This document shows positions 1-14,196 of a stretch of DNA of 64,000 nt, piece by piece. The stretch's first letter is position 1, and the number at the start of each line of letters is the position of its first letter. The stretch is from NCBI GenBank assembly GCA_964523105.1, contig CAZFZN010000014.1, positions 91,541-155,540 of the forward strand. The letters run 5' to 3'. The stretch is from V1-33 sp964523105 (lineage in GTDB: Bacteria > Verrucomicrobiota > Verrucomicrobiia > Verrucomicrobiales > V1-33). The translations under genes were made by a program, and so were the position numbers. The notes under the pieces are model-generated. The model saw only the letters and a list, made by a program, of their open reading frames with translations, ran no database searches and had not been told where the DNA came from.

Positions 1-2708
<2,708 letters not shown>

Positions 2709-2737
2709 GATAGGAAAAAAGTAAGAAGTAAAAAGGC

Positions 2738-2786
2738 TGAAGGATGAAAAGGAGTGCCGCCTGCGGCGGATGGTGCCGCAGGCGGC
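2738..2786 (-). repeat. rpoB-rpoC intercistronic stem-loop plus two TGARNNN heptamers
   Basis: A perfect 12-bp stem (arms 2756-2767 and 2775-2786) with a 7-nt loop begins 6 nt after the rpoB stop codon as transcribed. It is followed by a pyrimidine-rich stretch before the rpoC start. The two heptamers TGAAGGA and TGAAAAG sit at 2738-2751. The stem could be a partial terminator or an RNA-processing site. That role is inferred; the base pairing is read directly. Confidence 0.6.
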
Positions 2787-2792
2787 GGGGAA

Positions 2793-6629
<3,837 letters not shown>

Positions 6630-6718
6630 GGTGCGGATTTTGAGTGACGAAGGTGAGAGTGGAAAACCGGATGGCTGTCGCCGTATTGCAGGCATCTCCT
6701 ATCGCGGGAGGATCGGGC

Positions 6719-6742
6719 CCCGGACGCTTTGCGGCGTCCGGG
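6719..6742 (-). other. Stem-loop in the rplL-rpoB gap
   Basis: Perfect 9-bp stem (6719-6727 with 6734-6742, arms CCCGGACGC and GCGTCCGGG) closing a 6-nt loop. It lies about 90 nt upstream of the rpoB start codon in the transcript. A second imperfect GC-rich hairpin spans about 6914-6956, close to the rplL stop codon. The gap from 6630 to 6986 holds no gene. Partial termination or processing between ribosomal-protein and polymerase genes is a plausible but unproven role. Confidence 0.5.
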
Positions 6743-6762
6743 TATGTGGGGAGGAAAAGAAT

Positions 6763-6904
6763 TCAGTGCTCAGTTCTCAGTGGTCGGTGAGGGAACCAGA
6801 GAGGAACTGAGAAAACAGGAGTCTGGGGGCGGTGCTGTGTTGCCGGATTTCAGAGCCTGCAACCCCTTCGGGCCACTGAGCACTGGGAACTGAGAACTGA
6901 GCAC
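6763..6904. repeat. Inverted arrays of TGARNNN heptamers between rplL and rpoB
   Basis: Three heptamers TCAGTGC, TCAGTTC and TCAGTGG at 6763-6783 face four heptamers TGAGCAC, TGGGAAC, TGAGAAC and TGAGCAC at 6877-6904. The arrays are inverted relative to each other, so the transcript could fold into a long imperfect hairpin. Similar heptamers occur at six or so other intergenic sites in the window. Confidence 0.65.
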
Positions 6905-6986
6905 CAAAACGACCCGCCCCGCGCTCTCCCCTTTCGGAGAAAGCGCGGGAACGGGCTGAAGGATTGTGGGAATGGGGGCGATCAAA

Positions 6987-7361
6987 TTACTTGATCTCGC
7001 ACTTTGCGCCGGCCGCTTCCATCTTCTTCTTGATCTCTTCGGCTTCGGCCTTCGGAATGCCGGTCTTGAGGGGCTTGGGAGCGCCTTCGACCAGGGCCTT
7101 GGCTTCGGCGAGACCGAGACCGGCCACCGCGCTGCGGACTTCTTTAATGACGGCGATCTTGTTCGCGCCGCCGTCCGTGAGGATGACGTCGAATTCGGTC
7201 TTCTCCTCGACGGGAGCGGCCGCGGCGGCGCCACCGCCGGCCGGAGCGGCCACGGCTGCTGCGCTGACGCCCCACTTCTCTTCGAGGGCTTTCACGAGTT
7301 CAGAGGCCTGAAGAATGGTCAGGGCGCTGAGGTCATCGACGATTTTGCTGATGTCTGCCAT
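6987..7361 (-). CDS. rplL: 50S ribosomal protein L7/L12
   Basis: Stalk protein of the large ribosomal subunit that recruits translational GTPases. It has 124 aa, a normal length. The N-terminal dimerisation segment (MADISKIVDDLSALTILQAS) is followed by a flexible Ala/Gly/Pro-rich hinge (residues about 36-52) and the conserved C-terminal domain, including EKTEFDVIL and the GLGLAEAKALVE segment. It is downstream of rplJ by 139 bp, the usual order. Intact. Confidence 0.97.
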   Translation of the reverse strand: MADISKIVDDLSALTILQASELVKALEEKWGVSAAAVAAPAGGGAAAAAPVEEKTEFDVILTDGGANKIAVIKEVRSAVAGLGLAEAKALVEGAPKPLKTGIPKAEAEEIKKKMEAAGAKCEIK

Positions 7362-7474
7362 GTATTTGGGTCAGTGTCACCGTTCTGCGGAGCCCCGCGT
7401 GGATTGAGCGCAACAGCCGTCGCGCCGGTGAGGAACTGGGTTGGTATGTTATTGTGTTTTGCTTTTTGGTTTAG

Positions 7475-7491
7475 TCGCCGGAAGCCGGCGA
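7475..7491 (-). other. Stem-loop downstream of rplJ
   Basis: Perfect 7-bp stem TCGCCGG/CCGGCGA with a 3-nt loop, 9 nt after the rplJ stop codon in the transcript. No uridine run follows, so it is not a standard intrinsic terminator. It is one of several such structures in the gaps of this operon. Confidence 0.4.
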
Positions 7492-7500
7492 AAGGGTTCG

Positions 7501-8007
7501 TCAGGCCGCGGCCGCCTCGGGAGCGCCGCCGTCTTTTTCAATCTTGGCGGCGATGGCGCGGGCGATGGCGCCGGCGGGGGCATTGAGCACGCCGAGGAGT
7601 TTGGCGAGCAGATTCTCACGGCTGCCGATGTCGGCGAGGCCCTGCACGTCGGCGGCGGTGAGGAATTTACCGTCGAGCACGCCGCTCTTGAGCACGGGCT
7701 TTTGGAATTCCTTGTTGGCGCCGGCGATGACCCTCGCGGCGGCGCAGACGTCCTTGTCACCAAAGACGACGGCGGTCTGACCGGTGAGGTCTTTCTGGAT
7801 TTCGACCGGGTAGTTCTTTTCCGTGCCGGCGGCCTTGATGTAGCTGTTCTTGGTGACGTGCATCTTCGCGTTCACTTCGCGAAGCCGCTTCCGGATGGTG
7901 TTGAACTGCGGCATGGTGACGCCGGTATAGTCCACCAGCAGCAGGTAGGGAGCGGCTTCGAGGCGCTGGAGCAGCTGGGCGACGATGATCTTCTTGTCAG
8001 GATTCAT
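7501..8007 (-). CDS. rplJ: 50S ribosomal protein L10
   Basis: Base of the ribosomal L7/L12 stalk, 168 aa, of typical length. The ATG at 8007 gives MNPDKKIIVAQLLQRLEAAP, the normal L10 start. The frame is open further upstream, but that part overlaps rplA and is not homologous. Conserved features include the LVDYTGVT segment, TKNSYIKAA and the C-terminal helix AIARAIAAKIEK that binds L7/L12 dimers. It starts 32 bp after rplA. The gap is too short for the long L10-binding leader seen in enterobacteria, so any autoregulation must use another site. Confidence 0.95.
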   Translation of the reverse strand: MNPDKKIIVAQLLQRLEAAPYLLLVDYTGVTMPQFNTIRKRLREVNAKMHVTKNSYIKAAGTEKNYPVEIQKDLTGQTAVVFGDKDVCAAARVIAGANKEFQKPVLKSGVLDGKFLTAADVQGLADIGSRENLLAKLLGVLNAPAGAIARAIAAKIEKDGGAPEAAAA

Positions 8008-8039
8008 TTGGAAAAAAGGCTGGAGTTTCGTCGCGGGGA

Positions 8040-8747
8040 TTAGAGGCGGATGTATTTGAGCACATCCACGGCCACGGAGGGCGACATGGTGGCGGCGATG
8101 TGGATAGTGTCCACGTAGCGGCCCCGGGCGGTGGGGGGCTTGGCGCGCTGCACGGCTTCGATGACGGCGAGTGCGTTTTCCGACAACTGCTGTGACGAGA
8201 AGCTGGCTTTGCCGACCGGCACGGAAATGTTGCCGTTCTTGTCGAGCTTGAAGTTCACCTTGCCGGCCTTCACGGCTTTCACCGCTCCGCCGGTGTCGTC
8301 GGTCACGGTGCCGGTCTTGGGATTCGGCATGAGTCCGCGGGGGCCGAGCACCCGGGCGAGCTTCCGCACTTCCGCCATGGCGTCGGCGGTGGCGACGGCG
8401 ACGTCGAACGAGAGGAATCCCTCCTGCACTTTCTTGATCATGTCCTCCATGCCGACAAAATCCGCTCCGGCGTCCTTCGCGGCCTGCGCGGCGGCACCGG
8501 TGGCGAAAACCATCACCGTGACCTTCTTGCCGGTGCCGTGCGGCAGCGGACAGGTGGAACGGATCATCTGGTCCGACTTCTTCGGGTCCACTCCCATGTG
8601 GAAGGAGATGGTGACCGACTGGTCGAACTTCGGCGCCGGGAATTTCTTCACGGCCTCCATGGCTTCCTCCACGGTGTGCAGCTTGCCCGCGGCGGGCGCG
8701 AGTTTGGCGGCGGACTTGTAGCGTTTGCTTCTTTTGGTTACTGGCAT
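8040..8747 (-). CDS. rplA: 50S ribosomal protein L1
   Basis: L1-stalk protein of the large subunit, 235 aa. The start MPVTKRSKRYK is typical, and the central GPRGLMPNPKTGTVT motif identifies the family with certainty. Follows rplK with a 100-bp gap that contains a GC-rich stem-loop, and precedes rplJ. Intact, with no unusual features. Confidence 0.97.
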   Translation of the reverse strand: MPVTKRSKRYKSAAKLAPAAGKLHTVEEAMEAVKKFPAPKFDQSVTISFHMGVDPKKSDQMIRSTCPLPHGTGKKVTVMVFATGAAAQAAKDAGADFVGMEDMIKKVQEGFLSFDVAVATADAMAEVRKLARVLGPRGLMPNPKTGTVTDDTGGAVKAVKAGKVNFKLDKNGNISVPVGKASFSSQQLSENALAVIEAVQRAKPPTARGRYVDTIHIAATMSPSVAVDVLKYIRL

Positions 8748-8814
8748 GTTTTTGGTGCAGTGCGAACGAGTTTGGGGCTCTCCTGCGGTGGTATTTTATT
8801 TTTGGGAAAGTCAA

Positions 8815-8838
8815 ACCCGCCGGACAGGCCCGGCGGGT
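8815..8838 (-). terminator. Stem-loop between rplK and rplA, possible attenuator
   Basis: A perfect 9-bp GC-rich stem (ACCCGCCGG with CCGGCGGGT) and 6-nt loop starts 9 nt after the rplK stop. It is followed in the transcript by a short U-containing stretch (TTTGACTTT). The structure resembles a weak intrinsic terminator that would let some polymerase through to rplA. Function is inferred. Confidence 0.5.
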
Positions 8839-8847
8839 CCGACAAAA

Positions 8848-9273
8848 CTATTCGGCAATCTCGATGCCCATCTGGCGGGCAGTGCCGGCGATGATGCGGA
8901 ACGCCGCCTCGTCGCTGTTCGCGTTGAGGTCCGGCATCTTCTGTTTGGCCACCGCCATCACCTGCGCTTTGGTGAGTTTGGCCACCTTGTCCTTCTGGGG
9001 AACTTTGGAGCCGCTGGCAATGTTAGCCGCTTTCTTCAGCAGGTTGCTGGCGGGCGGCTGCTTGGTGACGAAGGTGAAGCTCTTGTCCTTATAAACAGTA
9101 ATGACGACGGGCAGGACGTCGCCGGCCTGCTTTTGGGTGGCGGCGTTGTACTCCTTGCAGAACTGCATGATGTTCACGCCGGCCTGACCGAGCGCGGGAC
9201 CGACGGGAGGCGCCGGGTTCGCGGCACCGGCGGGGATTTGCAGCTTGATGACTTTGACGATTTCTTTGGCCAT
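8848..9273 (-). CDS. rplK: 50S ribosomal protein L11
   Basis: GTPase-centre protein of the large subunit, 141 aa, of normal length. The N-terminal AKEIVKVIKLQIPAGAANPAPPVGPALGQAGVN stretch is the diagnostic L11 signature, with the proline/glycine-rich segment intact. The C-terminal rRNA-binding domain ends with the usual IAGTARQMGI. It sits between nusG and rplA. The 147-bp gap before it contains heptamer repeats. Confidence 0.97.
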   Translation of the reverse strand: MAKEIVKVIKLQIPAGAANPAPPVGPALGQAGVNIMQFCKEYNAATQKQAGDVLPVVITVYKDKSFTFVTKQPPASNLLKKAANIASGSKVPQKDKVAKLTKAQVMAVAKQKMPDLNANSDEAAFRIIAGTARQMGIEIAE

Positions 9274-9284
9274 GTAGGGAAGTG

Positions 9285-9413
9285 TTCAGGTTTCAGGTTT
9301 CAGGTTTCAGTGGCGTGAGGCGCGCGGGAGAAGGGGGATTGGGAAAGTTTTCAGTGTTCAGGTTTCAGCGGGGAGTCTCAGGGCCTGAACCCTGAGAACT
9401 GAACCCTGAAACC
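9285..9413. repeat. TGARNNN heptamer arrays between nusG and rplK
   Basis: Direct copies of TTCAGGT run from 9285 to about 9312. A second set follows at 9351-9371 (TCAGTGT, TCAGGTT, TCAGCGG). An inverted set lies at 9386-9413 (TGAACCC, TGAGAAC, TGAACCC, TGAAACC). The second and third sets can pair with one another. The units share one degenerate 7-nt theme with the arrays near 6763, 39254 and 50705. Confidence 0.7.
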
Positions 9414-9420
9414 TTCCGGC

Positions 9421-10014
9421 TCATTCGGCTTCGGCTTTTTCGACCTGCCAGAATTCAAGGTCCACCGGGGTGGAGCGTCCGAAAATGTTCACCGACACGC
9501 GCAGCTTGCCCTGCTCCATGTCGATTTCCTCCACCGAGCCGATCTGGGCCTCGAAGGCGCCGTCGTTGATCCGCACCTGGTCGCCGACCTCGAAGCTGAT
9601 CTTCGGCTTCACGTGATCCGCGCCTTCGTGGATTTGATTGAGCATCTGCTCCACCTCCTTCGGGCGCATCGGCGTCGGTTTGTCGCGCGTTCCGGCGAAA
9701 TTGATCACGCCCTGGGTGTCTTTGATGAAATACCATGCCCGCTCCACTACGGTGCCGTTCTCATTGAGCATGTGCATGTTGATGAGCAGGTAGCCGGGAT
9801 AAAACTTGCGGCGGCTTTCGCTGCGCTTCCCCTTGCCCTGGGAGTCCTTTTTCACCTCGCTCACGCGCTCCATCGGCAGCAGCACCTGGAAAATCACGTC
9901 AGCCATCTCCTCCTGCTTGATGCGGCGGTCAATATTCTCCTTCACCTTCTGCTCCTGTCCGGAGAGAACGTGGACGACATACCACTGGTCTTTGGCTGCT
10001 GGAATGGCTCCCAT
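9421..10014 (-). CDS. nusG: Transcription termination/antitermination protein NusG
   Basis: General elongation factor linking RNA polymerase to Rho or the ribosome, 197 aa. The NGN domain begins with KDQWYVVHVLSGQEQKVKENI, and the C-terminal KOW domain contains FEVGDQVRINDGAF. A short insertion rich in Lys, Ser and Arg (about residues 56-65) sits in the NGN domain, as in many non-enterobacterial NusG proteins. Follows secE by 92 bp. The ATG at 10014 gives the expected N-terminus. Confidence 0.96.
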   Translation of the reverse strand: MGAIPAAKDQWYVVHVLSGQEQKVKENIDRRIKQEEMADVIFQVLLPMERVSEVKKDSQGKGKRSESRRKFYPGYLLINMHMLNENGTVVERAWYFIKDTQGVINFAGTRDKPTPMRPKEVEQMLNQIHEGADHVKPKISFEVGDQVRINDGAFEAQIGSVEEIDMEQGKLRVSVNIFGRSTPVDLEFWQVEKAEAE

Positions 10015-10106
10015 GTTGGTGTATTAGAAAGAGGCGGTTGAAAGAGACGGTAGCGCCGCCGGGTGGATGGCTCCCCTGCCCCGCCGCGCCGGAAATCGGT
10101 TCGGTA

Positions 10107-10325
10107 TTAGAAGAGCTTGATGAAGAAGCCCATCACATTGCCCATGAGGAAGTCCCAGAAGGCAACCCATGCCCCGAGGAGGACGATGGCGACGATGACC
10201 ACCACAGTGGAATCGAAGAGTTCCTTGAACTTCTTGAACCCCTTCTCCTTCGCATCCCACGGCCACGAGGTTTTCTTAAGCTCGAGGCCGACTTCGCCGA
10301 AGAATTTGCGGGTTTTGCTGAACAT
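10107..10325 (-). CDS. secE: Preprotein translocase subunit SecE
   Basis: Small clamp subunit of the SecYEG protein-conducting channel, 72 aa. It is the single-span form: a short amphipathic N-terminal helix with the conserved LKKTSWPW segment, then one transmembrane helix (about residues 42-66). Position between tRNA-Trp and nusG is the standard arrangement. The gap to the tRNA 3' end is 40 bp, so both are probably on one transcript. Confidence 0.95.
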   Translation of the reverse strand: MFSKTRKFFGEVGLELKKTSWPWDAKEKGFKKFKELFDSTVVVIVAIVLLGAWVAFWDFLMGNVMGFFIKLF

Positions 10326-10365
10326 GATGTGGGGCCGGTGGGGGAAAATGGGTGAAAAAATGAAA

Positions 10366-10441
10366 TGGCACGCCAGGAGGGAATCGAACCCCCAACCAAC
10401 GGTTTTGGAGACCGCTACTCTACCGATTGAGCTACTGGCGT
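10366..10441 (-). tRNA. tRNA-Trp (CCA anticodon), CCA end encoded
   Basis: The 76-nt cloverleaf was folded by hand. The acceptor arms are ACGCCAG and CTGGCGT, followed by discriminator G and an encoded CCA (complement of 10366-10368). The anticodon stem GCGGT/ACCGT closes the loop CTCCAAA, giving anticodon CCA. The T arm is GGGGG-TTCGATT-CCCTC. Its position next to secE agrees with the usual tRNA-Trp-secE-nusG order. Confidence 0.97.
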
Positions 10442-10471
10442 ACGAAGTTGCCCCGGAGTTCGAGGGCGGCG

Positions 10472-10500
10472 ATAGTGCATGGGGTGAATTTTACTGTCAA
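10472..10500 (-). promoter_or_regulatory. Sigma70-type promoter for tRNA-Trp/secE/nusG operon
   Basis: On the minus strand a perfect -35 box TTGACA (complement of 10495-10500) is followed by a 17-nt spacer and a weak -10 box CACTAT (complement of 10472-10477). The -10 box ends about 30 nt before the tRNA 5' end. The -35 match and spacing are good; the -10 is a partial match. Confidence 0.55.
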
Positions 10501-10587
10501 GCGCCCGGAAGCATCCGATTTGGGTAAATTTTCGGGCACCCCGGGAAAATCCGGCACTTCGGAGGCTTCGCGCCGTCCCCGAGGGGC

Positions 10588-11076
10588 TCAATCACCGGAG
10601 TTGCTGCCGCGGCGATAAGCCGCGCAGCGGGTGCGCTGTTCGGGTGTCAGAGTGGCCGGATCGCTGCGGGGATCCGGAGTTTCATTGATGCGGCTGTGAA
10701 TCACCCGGGCCATGTCGGCCGCGCAGCGCTTGATGTGTCCCGCATTCTGCCCGGCAAAGAGACCGTCCACGGTGGCTTCGAAGAGCTGCAGCCAGCGGTC
10801 GAACTGATCGCGGCCCATCACCGTCAGCGGAACGAGTTTGGCATGGGGGGCGAGCGGATTGCCCGAGTAGCCCCCCGAGCGGAATATCACGGTTTCCCAA
10901 AAGGCATACATTTTCGGCAGGTGCGCGTCCCAGTTCACCTGCGCCACCTCGTCAAAGATGAAGCCGAGCACCTCGTCGCGCCGGACCCGCGCGTAGAAGG
11001 CGTTGACGAGCCGCTCGATGTCAGCGCGGCCGGTGAGGTCGGGGAGTTCACGGGCTGGAGCACGGGCGGAATTCAT
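10588..11076 (-). CDS. Group 3 truncated haemoglobin
   Basis: Small cytoplasmic globin of 162 aa, probably binding or detoxifying NO or related nitrogen species. The ATG at 11076 (MNSARAPAREL) is chosen because the longer frame overlaps nnrS. Family-typical segments are LVNAFYARVRRDEVLGFIF, the WDAHLPKMYAFWETV helix, GYSGNP followed by PHAKL (the conserved His-containing region), and WLQLFEATVD. It is the last gene of the nap operon, 19 bp after NnrS, which supports a role in handling NO from nitrate/nitrite reduction. The C-terminal ~20 residues are low-complexity. Subgroup assignment is from motif memory. Confidence 0.85.
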   Translation of the reverse strand: MNSARAPARELPDLTGRADIERLVNAFYARVRRDEVLGFIFDEVAQVNWDAHLPKMYAFWETVIFRSGGYSGNPLAPHAKLVPLTVMGRDQFDRWLQLFEATVDGLFAGQNAGHIKRCAADMARVIHSRINETPDPRSDPATLTPEQRTRCAAYRRGSNSGD

Positions 11077-11095
11077 GAAGCGGTGAGGGCGGATT

Positions 11096-12307
11096 TCATT
11101 CTTCGTCGCGGCGGAGGAACCGCTTTCCATGCCATCCCAGCCAGAGCAGGCAGGCCAGTCCCCAGAACCACGCGGCATACTTGTGATGCGAGATGGTGAT
11201 CTTCGGCCAGAACTCGGCGCTCGCCCGCGTGGTGGCGGCGATGAAAGCGAAGGCGATCAGCACGCGCGGCACCCACGAGCGCCGGGAAAACCCCTCCAGT
11301 TCCCCGCTGTGCCCGAAAAGCACCCGGCTGGCCACAATCAGGATCAGCAGGCCAAACATTCCGACGAACAGCAGATGCTCCATGCCGGTGCGGCGCTCGT
11401 AGGCAAATCCCGTCGCCGCCAGCCCGGCCAGGCCGGTGAGCAGCGCCCAAAACAGTCCCCGCGCCAGGGTGCCGCGCGGTGCTGCCTCCGGAGCCCGCCG
11501 CCACCTGATCTCGATCAGCAGATAGGCGGCCGCCGCGCCGGCCCGCAGCAGATAGGCCGGCACCGCATGCCCTGACGTTTCCATGAAAAAGCTGCCGATG
11601 ATGAGCGCTGCCGCCAGAAGTGCCCTCACCAAACTCGCCCGGCGCGCCGCCGGCTCCTCCGGCGCCCCGAAGTCCCCGCCGAGGATGCGGGGGAAAATGA
11701 ACGATCCGATGCCCAGCACCGGCGGCAGCAGCAGGCCCTGATAGACGAGCAGGCCGGCCAGGCGGTAGTTCTCCGCCGACGCGATCCAGTCAGGATTCAG
11801 CCACATCGAGGTGCCGGCGATGCCGCAGAGCAGACCTGTCAGGGCCAGCAGCATCTGCGGCGGCGGTGCGTCTTTGCGAAACCGGGCCACGCGGATGACG
11901 AGACATGCCAGCAGCGTTGCCAGAAGTGCCAGAAAACAGGCATCTGCGGCGCGGATCTTCAGCAGCAAATGCAGCACGCCGTTGGCCGTGTGCAGGGCGA
12001 ACAGCGCGAGAAACTCCACCGGCGTCAGCTTCGGTGCGGCGGCCATGCGCGGCCCCGCCGTGCCCAGAAATCCCACCACGAACGCCGCGCCAAACGTTTG
12101 GATCATCAGCCTCGCGTGCGTGAGGTTCGGGTAGAAGCTCAACTGCCCCGCATAAAACAGCGGCCACAGCGACACCCCGATAATGCTCCACAGGGCGCCG
12201 CTGAAAAAGAACACCCGGAACGGCTCCGCCGCCAGCCATGTCAGGACGCCCGGCCCGGCCGGATGCGCGGACGGTTTCTTCCGGTGCCTGCAGGCGGGAA
12301 AACTCAT
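11096..12307 (-). CDS. nnrS: NnrS family haem/copper membrane protein
   Basis: Polytopic membrane protein of 403 aa, about 11-12 hydrophobic helices, of the NnrS family linked to nitric-oxide tolerance in denitrifiers. The family N-terminus is visible: LAAEPFRVFFFSGALW, then a helix ending in LWPLFY. Conserved HARLMIQTFGAAFVVGFLGTAGPR follows. The ATG at 12307 overlaps the upstream stop by 4 bp (ATGA), indicating translational coupling, so it is preferred over an upstream start in the same frame. Placed between a haem-sensor-like protein and a globin, it completes a NO-handling tail of the nap operon. Confidence 0.92.
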   Translation of the reverse strand: MSFPACRHRKKPSAHPAGPGVLTWLAAEPFRVFFFSGALWSIIGVSLWPLFYAGQLSFYPNLTHARLMIQTFGAAFVVGFLGTAGPRMAAAPKLTPVEFLALFALHTANGVLHLLLKIRAADACFLALLATLLACLVIRVARFRKDAPPPQMLLALTGLLCGIAGTSMWLNPDWIASAENYRLAGLLVYQGLLLPPVLGIGSFIFPRILGGDFGAPEEPAARRASLVRALLAAALIIGSFFMETSGHAVPAYLLRAGAAAAYLLIEIRWRRAPEAAPRGTLARGLFWALLTGLAGLAATGFAYERRTGMEHLLFVGMFGLLILIVASRVLFGHSGELEGFSRRSWVPRVLIAFAFIAATTRASAEFWPKITISHHKYAAWFWGLACLLWLGWHGKRFLRRDEE

Positions 12308-12861
12308 GGCTTCACCGGCGCGGATGCTTTCACCGGCATCAGAATTTCCAGCGCCGCAAAGCGGTCCTCCAGCGACTTGCGTTCCGGCACGTGACATTTG
12401 AGGCACTGATTCTCCAGCACGATGACCCCGGCGTAACGCAGCGTGTCCTTTTCCACGGCACTGTAGGCTTTCTGGCCTGACTTCACAGCCTTGAGCGCAG
12501 CTTCGTCAAAGGCATCCTGCGCTTTGTTGTCCACATTCATGATCGTCTCGTCCGCCGCCAGCCACCGGAGGGTCACACCCTGCTCCTCCGCCATGGTTTT
12601 GAAGACATCCTTCAGCGACTCGGACGGAATGGCTTTGTTGTCGCCCTTGCGGAAGAAGTCGCGGTGCATCACACGGAGTGCGCCGTCGAAGGCGGCATGC
12701 AGCAGTCGCGCCCGGGCGGTGGCTTCCTCCAACGTGGGCGGTGCGGAGACGCCCGGCCTGGCCGGCTCAGACGCGGCACCGGCGGACGCTGGCGGCTCAC
12801 CGCTGACCACAGGCTCCGGCAGCAACAGGACCGGCAGCAGGCAAATGAGTGTTCGCTTCAT
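12304..12861 (-). CDS. Exported c-type haem protein of the Tll0287/DUF3365 type
   Basis: 185-aa exported protein. A signal peptide (MKRTLICLLPVLLLPEPVVSG) is followed by a Pro/Ala-rich linker and an alpha-helical domain. Near the C-terminus is a single CLKCH haem-c site preceded by the YAGVIVLENQ strand typical of the Tll0287-like haem domain. Such domains are found as periplasmic redox or gas sensors and electron carriers. The stop overlaps the nnrS start by 4 bp, and the gap to the NrfD-like gene is 3 bp. Function in this operon is not known. A signalling or electron-transfer role in NO/nitrate respiration is inferred from position. Confidence 0.75.
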   Translation of the reverse strand: MKRTLICLLPVLLLPEPVVSGEPPASAGAASEPARPGVSAPPTLEEATARARLLHAAFDGALRVMHRDFFRKGDNKAIPSESLKDVFKTMAEEQGVTLRWLAADETIMNVDNKAQDAFDEAALKAVKSGQKAYSAVEKDTLRYAGVIVLENQCLKCHVPERKSLEDRFAALEILMPVKASAPVKP

Positions 12862-12864
12862 GGT

Positions 12865-14196
12865 TCAAATAGAGGGCCCGGTTTCCTCCGACATGGCCAG
12901 AGCATCGGTGGATGCGATGGTCCGCCGGCCGGAGGAGTCACGCTGCTTACGCGAATAGACATTCACGGTTATCTTGATCAGCAGCGTATAAATCATCAGT
13001 CCCAGCGCCCAAATGCCGGCGGTGACTTTCCATTCGGTCAGGCTCGGGCGGTATTCGACCACTTCATGCAGCGTGCTCGGGATGAACGCCGGAATGATCA
13101 TGCCCATGCCTTTCTCAATCCACAGGCCCGCGAAGGCGAGCAGGCACGCCGCATTCAAAAGGAGCGGGCGCCGGTTGACGTTCCTCTGCATGAAGAGAAT
13201 GACGGCGACGATGGTGGCGGCGACGGCACTCCAGATCCACGGCACGAGTTCGTTGTGTCCGTGCAGTCCGAAATAAAGATACTTCGCCGCGCTGGTGTGA
13301 CTGCCGCCGGTGTAGAATTCCACAAAAACCTCCGAAGCGACCATCAGCAGATTGATGAGAATGGTGACGCGGATGATGCTGACGAGCGTGCGGATCGCCC
13401 CTTCGCCAAACATGCGGCCCGTTTGCCTGCGAATGACCTGAATGGCGATAATGAGGAATGCGGGACCACTCACAAACGCACTTGCCAGAAACCGCGGTGC
13501 CAGCAGCGCCGTATTCCAGAACGGACGACCGCCGAGGCCGCAGTAGAGGAACGCGGTGACGGTGTGAATGCTGATCGCCCAGATGATGCTCAGGAAGACG
13601 AAGGGCACATACATTTTCGCCGCCGGCTTCTGCCCGCGGAAGCGTTTGTAGAGCAGGTAAATGCAGATGTGCAGGTTGATGAGCAGGTAGCCGTTCAGCA
13701 CAATCACGTCCCACGTCAGCATGGAGACAGGGAAGTTGAATTTTCCCAGTCCCGGGATCATGTGCCAGAACCGGTCGGGCCGTCCGAGGTCGCACACGAC
13801 AAACATGATGCACATGATGATGGACGCGATGGCCAGCAGTTCGCCGACGATCACGATGTCGTGCATGTCCTTGTCGTGATAGAGATAGGCGGGGATGACC
13901 ATCATGACGCCGCCGGCGGCGAGGCCGACGAGGAACGTGAAGTTGGCGATGTAAAGGCCCCACGAGACGTGGTCGCTCATGGCCGTGACGGCCATGCCAT
14001 CGCGCACCTGGATGGCCCATGCATTGGCGCCGACGAGGAAGACGGCGGTCAGCAGCGTCATCCAGACATAGAATTTCCACCCGCCCTCGATGGATTGACT
14101 GAGTGCAGAGCCGCCGAAGCGAAGGTACTGCCGCCACTCAGGCACAGGCTTCGCCGCGGGCACGGGTGCGGTGGCGCTGCTGGCGGGATTACTCAT
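12865..14196 (-). CDS. NrfD/PsrC-type membrane quinol-interacting subunit
   Basis: 443-aa membrane protein of the NrfD/polysulfide-reductase PsrC family, which oxidises or reduces quinone and passes electrons to a partner iron-sulfur protein. About nine to ten transmembrane helices follow an N-terminal cytoplasmic stretch. The segments WGLYIANFTFLVGLAAGGVM and FVVCDLGRPDRFWHMI are strongly characteristic. The ATG at 14196 overlaps the upstream ferredoxin gene by 8 bp and is preferred over an in-frame upstream start. It pairs with the adjacent four-cluster ferredoxin. In this operon it likely replaces NapC or NapGH as the quinol-oxidising module. Confidence 0.92.
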   Translation of the reverse strand: MSNPASSATAPVPAAKPVPEWRQYLRFGGSALSQSIEGGWKFYVWMTLLTAVFLVGANAWAIQVRDGMAVTAMSDHVSWGLYIANFTFLVGLAAGGVMMVIPAYLYHDKDMHDIVIVGELLAIASIIMCIMFVVCDLGRPDRFWHMIPGLGKFNFPVSMLTWDVIVLNGYLLINLHICIYLLYKRFRGQKPAAKMYVPFVFLSIIWAISIHTVTAFLYCGLGGRPFWNTALLAPRFLASAFVSGPAFLIIAIQVIRRQTGRMFGEGAIRTLVSIIRVTILINLLMVASEVFVEFYTGGSHTSAAKYLYFGLHGHNELVPWIWSAVAATIVAVILFMQRNVNRRPLLLNAACLLAFAGLWIEKGMGMIIPAFIPSTLHEVVEYRPSLTEWKVTAGIWALGLMIYTLLIKITVNVYSRKQRDSSGRRTIASTDALAMSEETGPSI